NCBI GenBank assembly: GCA_017478685.1
Contig: JAFVDC010000095.1
Span: forward strand, 1-12,133
Length of the DNA stretch: 12,133 nucleotides
Origin: Bacteroidales bacterium
Lineage (GTDB): Bacteria > Bacteroidota > Bacteroidia > Bacteroidales > UBA932
Direction of reading: 5' to 3'
A program made the translations under genes and the position numbers. A model generated the notes under the pieces. That model had not been told where the DNA came from. It was given only the letters and a program-made list of their open reading frames with translations, and did no database searches. Shown here piece after piece: positions 7,511-12,133 of the stretch. Each line of letters starts with the position of its first letter. Positions within the stretch are counted from its first letter, which is position 1.

Positions 7511-8623
7511 ATGACAGAACTGCTGAACGCTTCCTACATCCTGGATGGGGTGCCTATGCCGCTCTCCCCTGCCAAAATGCTCCGTGAGTGCACCGCGGAA
7601 CCTCCGCTGGAGCCGGACGGAGATCCCGCAACAATCGCAGACGAACACCTGGACCAGGATCCCCGCAGCTTTGACTTCAAGGAGGAAGACATAGAGTCCT
7701 ATGGACAGGCCCTGGATGGCTTCAGGCGCAGCCTTCCGCTCCGCTTTGCCGGGCCGTACACTTCCGGAAAAGTGGCCCAGGCACTCATTGATGCCATCTG
7801 GATGAACGGTCATTTCCGCATGGGAGACCTCACCCTCAAAGCCGACTGGAAGTGGAACGGCAAGGAAATCGGCCTGCCTGCAGCATTCTATGATTCAGTG
7901 GAGGCGGCTTGCAGTTATATCGACGCCCTTGGCGTAAAGATTTCTCAGTACAGCCTCACCTCCGGCACGCCGTCAGTTGCCTTCAAGGCCACCACCGTGG
8001 CCGAAGAAGACGCCCCGGAAGACGAAGAAATCCTTCTTCGGGAACTCCCCTACCGCACTGCAAATCCCAGGATTTCCCGCCGCAGGAAGGTTGGTTCGGC
8101 ATTTGTCCCTGAGGCCTCAGACTGGATAATATACATTCCCTTCGACACATGCGACTACCGTCTGGGCGGCTCTGCGCTGGCCCAGGCAATTGGCGCATCA
8201 CCGTCGGTTTCTCCGGAAATAGGGGACGCAGACTACTTCATAGACTGCTACGAGGTTGTGCGCGAACTTGTGGAAGACGGCATTGTGAAGGCCGGAGTAA
8301 CCGTAGCCGAAGGCGGGCTGTACACGGCCCTGAGGGCCATGGCTTCGGCCGGTACTGGAGCAGACATCTGCATAAAGGACATCTCCAAGGCCTACGGAGA
8401 CGAACTCCCCGTGAGAATTCTGTTCTCGGAAGTCCCGGGCGTAATCATTCAGATTTCAGATATGGACTACGACTACGTAGACGCAGAACTTATCCTGCAG
8501 GACGTAGTATACTATCCCCTGGGACATCCCGTCCCCGGCACCCCCTCAATTAAGCTTTCAGAGCACACAGACCTCCCCCACATCCTCGAATCCCTCATGG
8601 GTTCCCTGGAAGGGGAAGACTAA
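7511..8623 (+). CDS. Stand-alone PurL (FGAM synthase) second-half homolog, probable pseudoenzyme
   Basis: The 370-residue soluble protein resembles the second AIR-synthase-like half of large-type PurL. Residues 87-141 follow the PurL order: helix [10 protein letters not shown], strand LTLKADWKW (compare LSANWMW), then [17 protein letters not shown]. Residues 206-345 match the AIRS C-terminal domain: [18 protein letters not shown] (218-228), [24 protein letters not shown] (268-270), [14 protein letters not shown]. The PurL segment IPTGKDSLSM is replaced by [10 protein letters not shown] (143-152), and the GHDxSxGGL-type motif reads [10 protein letters not shown] (261-270). The first half and the C-terminal glutaminase are absent. 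It therefore should not make FGAM alone; a regulatory or partner role in purine or folate metabolism is only inference. An acidic linker is at 164-173 and a basic patch at 190-193. The ATG follows the -7 element closely. It diverges from folC and converges on the phoH-like gene. Homology is recalled from family motifs, not searched. Confidence 0.75.
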   Translation: MTELLNASYILDGVPMPLSPAKMLRECTAEPPLEPDGDPATIADEHLDQDPRSFDFKEEDIESYGQALDGFRRSLPLRFAGPYTSGKVAQALIDAIWMNGHFRMGDLTLKADWKWNGKEIGLPAAFYDSVEAACSYIDALGVKISQYSLTSGTPSVAFKATTVAEEDAPEDEEILLRELPYRTANPRISRRRKVGSAFVPEASDWIIYIPFDTCDYRLGGSALAQAIGASPSVSPEIGDADYFIDCYEVVRELVEDGIVKAGVTVAEGGLYTALRAMASAGTGADICIKDISKAYGDELPVRILFSEVPGVIIQISDMDYDYVDAELILQDVVYYPLGHPVPGTPSIKLSEHTDLPHILESLMGSLEGED

Positions 8624-9945
8624 AGCAGCTTTGCCGCTGTGTCTGAAAGTTCCGAGCGCTCTCCCTTACGCAGGAAAACGTGCTCAAACAGAGCCTGGCC
8701 GCGCATCTTTTCTCCAAGGTGCGTAAGGCCGTTGGACCACTGGTCCAGGAAGGGCTGGTCTATCTGGTAAATGTCACCGGTGAACACCATCTTGGTGCCT
8801 TCTCCGGCACGCGTAATGATGGTTTTTACCTCATGCGGGGTAAGGTTCTGGGCTTCGTCTACAATGAAATACACTTTACCAAGTGAACGGCCACGGATGT
8901 AGGCAAGCGGCGATATTATCAGTTTTTCGTCCTTGATAAGGCCCTCTATCTTCTGATACTGGCGGCTGCCGGGCTAGAAGCACCGTTTAATAACGTCCAG
9001 GTTGTCCATGAGAGGCTGGACGTAAGGGCTCATCTTGGACTTCTGGTCTCCGGGAAGGAAGCCGATGTCCTGGCCTCCAAGCACCACTGTGGGCCTTGTG
9101 AGGATAATTTGGTCGTAGTAGCCACACTGCTCAATTGCCGCGGCAAGGGCGATGAGGGTTTTACCAGTACCGGCACCGCCCGTTAGTGAAACCAGCGGGA
9201 TGTGGGGATTCAGGCAGGCGTCAAGGGCAAACTTTTGTTCGTCGTTGCGCGGGCGGATTCCGCAGGCTTCCTTAGCCCTCACCAGCACAATCTCGTTGCG
9301 GACGGTGTCGTAGCGGGCGCAAACTGTATCCCCACCGAAATTGAACTTGTACAGCTGATTGGCGCGGGGTTCTTTTTCGGCCACCTCCTTCCAGGGAATG
9401 GCATTGTCCTGCCCATAGGCAAGGCGCTGGAGTTCGGCGGAATCGGCATCGGCAACAATTACCTCCTTTTCCAGGCCCACCATGACTTCGTCGTCCAAAC
9501 GGTCACGGAGGTAGTCCTGAGCAGCCATGCCAACGGCCTTTGCCTTGAGACGGAGGTTGATGTCCTTAGTCACAAGCGCCACGAACTTTGACGGGTGCGT
9601 ATCCCTTACCCACATTGCGGTGGAAAGAATGCGGTGGTCCTGGATGTCATCGCGGAAAAGGTCTTGGTACTCAGGCGCAAACGGATGGTTGGGCTCTATC
9701 TTTATATAGCCGAGTTTTTTTCCAAGCGGCACACCACGCGGGCCGAAATCGTGCTTGTCCGTGAGTTTGTTGATCTCACGCATGAACGCGCGTGCATTGA
9801 AACTGAGGGCGTCCTCGCCTTTTTTGAATTTGTCCAGTTCTTCAATTACGGCAATGGGAATTACGATGTCATTGTCCTGGAACTGCTTGATGGCATTGAA
9901 GTCGTGGAGAATGATGTTTGTGTCTAAGACAAATATTTTGGCCAT
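8620..9945 (-). pseudogene. PIN-PhoH family ATPase, interrupted by one in-frame TAG
   Basis: Read through the stop, this encodes 441 residues, a normal length for the PIN-PhoH fusion family (YlaK-like). The N-terminal PIN nuclease-like domain shows VLDTN with Asp8, EELD (35-38), DIQDHR around Asp103 and VTKDINLRLKA around Asp128. The PhoH ATPase part has Walker A GGAGTGKT (256-263), LTRP (282-285) and GFLPGD (295-300). A TAG then replaces codon 324 (8974-8976). After it the same frame continues with [16 protein letters not shown], Walker [12 protein letters not shown] (358-368) and a conserved C-terminus. Ending at the TAG would leave the PIN domain plus half an ATPase without Walker B. Known family members are linked to RNA metabolism and toxin-antitoxin-like activity; the role here is unknown. 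The start ATG lies 20 nt past a -7 element. It could be a recent nonsense mutation, a sequence error or readthrough. Confidence 0.85.
8974..8976 (-). other. In-frame amber codon inside the phoH-like gene
   Basis: The minus strand reads TGC TTC TAG CCC GGC. Both flanks stay in the same frame and both match the family, so this is a nonsense codon and not a frameshift. A single base change from a sense codon such as AAG or CAG would explain it. TAG also ends the hydrolase, folC and PPDK at family-typical C-termini, so it acts as a true stop in this genome. Confidence 0.85.
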
Positions 9946-9960
9946 GGCGTTAGTGTTATT

Positions 9961-9973
9961 CTCCTCAAATATA
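9961..9973 (-). promoter_or_regulatory. Probable promoter -7 element and AGGAG ahead of the phoH-like gene
   Basis: The minus strand reads TATATTTG (9973-9966), an exact TAnnTTTG match, directly followed by AGGAG (9965-9961) and then 15 nt to the ATG at 9945. The expected start of transcription would fall at or within the AGGAG, so it may not serve as a ribosome site. No -33 TTTG is clear. Repeat copy D lies just upstream. Confidence 0.5.
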
Positions 9974-9984
9974 ATAAATATTTA

Positions 9985-10026
9985 TGAGATTTCTCGTGAG
10001 ATTTCTCGGCTTCGCTCGAAATGACA
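9985..10026. repeat. Hairpin repeat copy D with a 12-bp tandem duplication, intergenic
   Basis: TGAGATTTCTCG occurs twice back to back (9985-9996 and 9997-10008). The second unit opens the repeat: stem ATTTC (10001-10005) and GAAAT (10018-10022) around a 12-nt inner part, then GACA. It is the only intergenic copy and sits about 12 bp upstream of the phoH-like -7 element. Confidence 0.75.
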
Positions 10027-10057
10027 AAGCCGCCTCTCCAGCAAAACCGCCACAGCC

Positions 10058-10163
10058 CGTGGAGCTAAGCGCTTAAGCATCAGCGTTTTACACAAAAACG
10101 TCTACCTGAAACCAGGTAGACGTTTTTGCTTAAATATTTATCTATCAGAGCGTTAGCTCCACG
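10058..10163. repeat. Outer inverted repeat enclosing the terminator after ppdK
   Basis: CGTGGAGCTAAgCGCT (10058-10073) pairs with AGCGTTAGCTCCACG (10149-10163), giving 15 bp with one bulged G. The 11-bp block CGTGGAGCTAA/TTAGCTCCACG is perfect. The arms flank the terminator hairpin, so the 3' UTR of ppdK could fold into a nested structure. The remainder of this 226-bp intergenic stretch shows no gene. Confidence 0.6.
10094..10127 (-). terminator. Strong intrinsic terminator hairpin downstream of ppdK
   Basis: AAAAACGTCTACCTG (10094-10108) and CAGGTAGACGTTTTT (10113-10127) form a perfect 15-bp stem with a 4-nt loop. Because the ends are A5 and T5, it would yield a U tract in either direction. 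It lies about 45 bp past the ppdK stop codon and upstream of the phoH-like promoter, so its main job is probably to end ppdK transcripts. CGTTTT (10084-10089) could compete for part of the stem. Confidence 0.88.
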
Positions 10164-10171
10164 CAGTGGAA

Positions 10172-12133
10172 CTACTTGCTCTGCTTTATAGCGGCCTGGG
10201 CAGCGGCGAGACGTGCGATAGGAACGCGGAACGGGCTGCAGGACACGTAGTCGATGCCGATGGTGTTGAAGAACTCGATGGATGCGGGATCACCACCGTG
10301 CTCACCGCAAATACCACACTGGAGTTCAGGACGCTTGCTGCGGCCCTTCTCAACGCCAAGTTTCACAAGCTGACCAACGGCCTTGACATCGATGGTCTGG
10401 AAAGGATCGGAATCCAGGATCTTGTTGCCAAGGTAGTCGCCCATGAATGTGCCGATATCGTCGCGGCTGAAGCCGAAGGTCATCTGGGTGAGGTCGTTGG
10501 TACCGAAGCTGAAGAACTCTGCGGTACGAGCCATGCGGTCTGCGGTAAGGGCTGCACGAGGGATCTCGATCATGGTACCGAACTGGTAGTCGATGAGCTG
10601 TGCGGTCTTGGCCTCGACTTCGGCCTTGATGCGGTCGCAGATAACTTTCTGGAAGTTGAGCTCACGTGCGGAAATGGTGACGGGGATCATGATTTCCGGA
10701 TGAGGGTGCAGGCCTTCCTTCTGGAGTTCTGCGGTGGCGGTGAAGATGGCGCGATACTGGGTTTCGGCAATCAGAGGGAAGGAAACGTGCAGACGTACGC
10801 CACGGTGACCCATCATGGGGTTGACCTCGTGGAGGCTCTCACCGCGTTTCTCGACTTCCTTCACGGAGATACCCAGATCCTTTGCAAGTTCTTTCTTCTT
10901 GTCTTCGCCCTGAGGTACGAACTCATGGAGCGGCGGGTCAAGGAGACGGAACACCACGGGCTTGCCGTCCATCACGCGGAGGGTTTCCTTGACTGCAGCC
11001 TTCATGTAAGGCTCAAGTTCTGCGAGGGCGGACTTGCGCTCTTCGTCCGTGTTGCAGAGGATCATCTTGCGGAGCTTGGAGAGGGGCTGCTCGGAGTTGC
11101 GGCCATAGAACATGTGCTCAATACGGAACAGGCCGATACCCTGTGCACCGAACTTGAGGGCGCGGGCTGCGTCTTCGGGAGTATCGGCGTTGGTGCGGAT
11201 ACCAAGCTTGCGGAATTTGTCGCACATACCCATGAACTTGGCGAAGAGAGGGTTCTCACTGGCGTCCATGGTTTCGATGGCACCTGCGTATACAAGACCC
11301 TTTGCGCCGTTGAGGGAGAGCCACTCGCCTTCCTTGAAGGATTTGCCTACACCTGCGAAGGTGACGGTCTTATCCTTGAAGTTGATCTTGAGGGCGTCGC
11401 AGCCTACGATGCAGCACTTGCCCCAGCCGCGGGCCACGAGGGCTGCGTGTGAAGTCATGCCGCCGCGCTCTGTGAGGATACCCACGGAGGCGTGCATGCC
11501 GTCGATGTCTTCAGGGGAGGTCTCTTCACGGACCAGGATGCACTTCTTGCCGGCCTTTGCGTATGCGATAGCGTCTTCGGAGGTGAAGACAATCTGGCCC
11601 ACGGCGCCACCCGGAGATGCGGGCAGACCCTGTGCGAGGCATTCGGCCTTCTTTTCGGAAGCGGGGTCAAGGATGGGGTGAAGGACTTCGTCAAGCTGGG
11701 CGGGAGCCACGCGCATGACGGCGGTCTTTTCATCGATGAGGCCTTCGTCTACCATGTCTACTGCCATCTGGAGGGCTGCAAGGCCGGTGCGCTTGCCGAT
11801 ACGGCACTGCAGCATCCAAAGCTTGCCTTCCTGGATGGTGAACTCGATGTCCTGCATGTCCTGGAAGTGGTCTTCGAGGCGCTTGCGGATTTCGTCAAGC
11901 TCTTTGTAGACCTCGGGCATAGCGGTCTCAAGGGAAGCGAGGTTCTTGTTTTTCTCGCTCTTAGTGGCCTCGTTGAGGGGGTTGGGGGTACGGATACCGG
12001 CAACCACGTCTTCGCCCTGGGCGTTGATGAGCCACTCACCATAGAACTTGTTGTCCCCGTTGGCGGGGTTACGGGAGAATGCAACGCCGGTGGCGGAGGT
12101 GTCTCCCATGTTGCCGAACACCATGGACTGGAC
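10172..12133 (-). CDS. ppdK: Pyruvate, phosphate dikinase, C-terminal 653 residues (5' end beyond window)
   Basis: PPDK interconverts pyruvate, ATP and phosphate with phosphoenolpyruvate, AMP and pyrophosphate in the cytosol; in many anaerobes it links glycolysis and gluconeogenesis. The frame is open to the window edge and begins VQSMVFGNMGDTSATGVAF, an internal piece of the nucleotide-binding domain, so roughly 220-260 N-terminal residues are missing and the ATG at 12124 is not the start. The swivelling phosphohistidine domain has TERGGMTSHAALVARG with His at visible residue 229. The PEP/pyruvate-binding barrel has GIGLFRIEHMFY, MGHRGVRL, FGTNDLTQM and QCGICGEHGGDP with the catalytic-type Cys at 609. 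That Cys is 44 residues from the C-terminus, as expected for this roughly 875-residue family. It ends with TAG and is followed by the strong hairpin terminator. Confidence 0.96.
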   Translation of the reverse strand, partial: VQSMVFGNMGDTSATGVAFSRNPANGDNKFYGEWLINAQGEDVVAGIRTPNPLNEATKSEKNKNLASLETAMPEVYKELDEIRKRLEDHFQDMQDIEFTIQEGKLWMLQCRIGKRTGLAALQMAVDMVDEGLIDEKTAVMRVAPAQLDEVLHPILDPASEKKAECLAQGLPASPGGAVGQIVFTSEDAIAYAKAGKKCILVREETSPEDIDGMHASVGILTERGGMTSHAALVARGWGKCCIVGCDALKINFKDKTVTFAGVGKSFKEGEWLSLNGAKGLVYAGAIETMDASENPLFAKFMGMCDKFRKLGIRTNADTPEDAARALKFGAQGIGLFRIEHMFYGRNSEQPLSKLRKMILCNTDEERKSALAELEPYMKAAVKETLRVMDGKPVVFRLLDPPLHEFVPQGEDKKKELAKDLGISVKEVEKRGESLHEVNPMMGHRGVRLHVSFPLIAETQYRAIFTATAELQKEGLHPHPEIMIPVTISARELNFQKVICDRIKAEVEAKTAQLIDYQFGTMIEIPRAALTADRMARTAEFFSFGTNDLTQMTFGFSRDDIGTFMGDYLGNKILDSDPFQTIDVKAVGQLVKLGVEKGRSKRPELQCGICGEHGGDPASIEFFNTIGIDYVSCSPFRVPIARLAAAQAAIKQSK

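Noticed and set aside
8620..8874. A separate small gene of 84 codons starting at a GTG
   Set aside because: The GTG is the internal Val of [12 protein letters not shown]. The frame continues upstream with PhoH sequence to the TAG, so this is the C-terminal part of the interrupted gene.
8940..9000. Frameshift in the phoH-like gene
   Set aside because: Translating both sides in the same frame gives family-like sequence up to and after the TAG, so only a nonsense codon is needed.
1384..10026. The four short repeats as a CRISPR array or insertion-sequence ends
   Set aside because: They are thousands of bases apart, lack regular spacers, and enclose no transposase gene.
10166..11452. 428-codon open frame on the plus strand opposite ppdK
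   Set aside because: It mirrors the highly conserved PPDK frame, has no recognisable motif, no promoter or ribosome site, and would run through the PPDK catalytic region.
66..12133. Genome-wide reassignment of TAG to an amino acid
   Set aside because: TAG ends the hydrolase, folC, the phoH-like gene and ppdK, and FolC and PPDK stop at family-typical C-termini, so TAG works as a normal stop.

Overview
The window looks like chromosomal DNA from a Bacteroidota species, probably Bacteroidales. The evidence is three matches to the Bacteroidota -7 promoter element TAnnTTTG just upstream of gene starts, a SusC-like VVVVGYG motif inside an alpha-2-macroglobulin, a PIN-PhoH fusion protein, and relatives of large-type PurL. 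Base composition looks fairly GC-rich for the phylum (mid-50s percent by eye). No phage, insertion-sequence, plasmid, CRISPR, tRNA or rRNA signal was recognised.

Layout. Positions 66-7470 (minus strand) hold a compact cluster read in the order folC (folate polyglutamylation), a 1732-residue exported alpha-2-macroglobulin-like protein, then an exported alpha/beta-hydrolase. The gaps are 26 bp and a 4-bp ATGA overlap. A 40-bp divergent promoter region (7471-7510) separates folC from a plus-strand gene (7511-8623). That gene's product resembles the second AIR-synthase-like half of large-type PurL (FGAM synthase), but it stands alone and its nucleotide-binding and GHDxSxGGL-type motifs are altered, so it looks like a pseudoenzyme. 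Its stop codon interlocks with that of a convergent PIN-PhoH ATPase gene (8620-9945, minus), which is interrupted by one in-frame TAG between Walker A and Walker B. A 226-bp intergenic region carries a repeat copy, a strong 15-bp terminator hairpin and an enclosing inverted repeat. The window ends inside pyruvate phosphate dikinase (10172-12133, minus, N-terminus missing).

Scattered through the window is a small hairpin repeat in four copies. Its 5-bp outer stem differs in sequence in every copy yet always remains complementary. Three copies lie in frame inside genes (two in the macroglobulin, one in folC), and the fourth lies upstream of the phoH-like gene. A heptamer, GGCCGAA/TTCGGCC, is also conspicuously common.

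The main points for follow-up are the PurL-half pseudoenzyme divergent from folC, the covarying in-frame repeat, and the single amber codon in the PhoH gene. The genes otherwise have housekeeping or envelope roles, and no defence or secondary-metabolite system was recognised.
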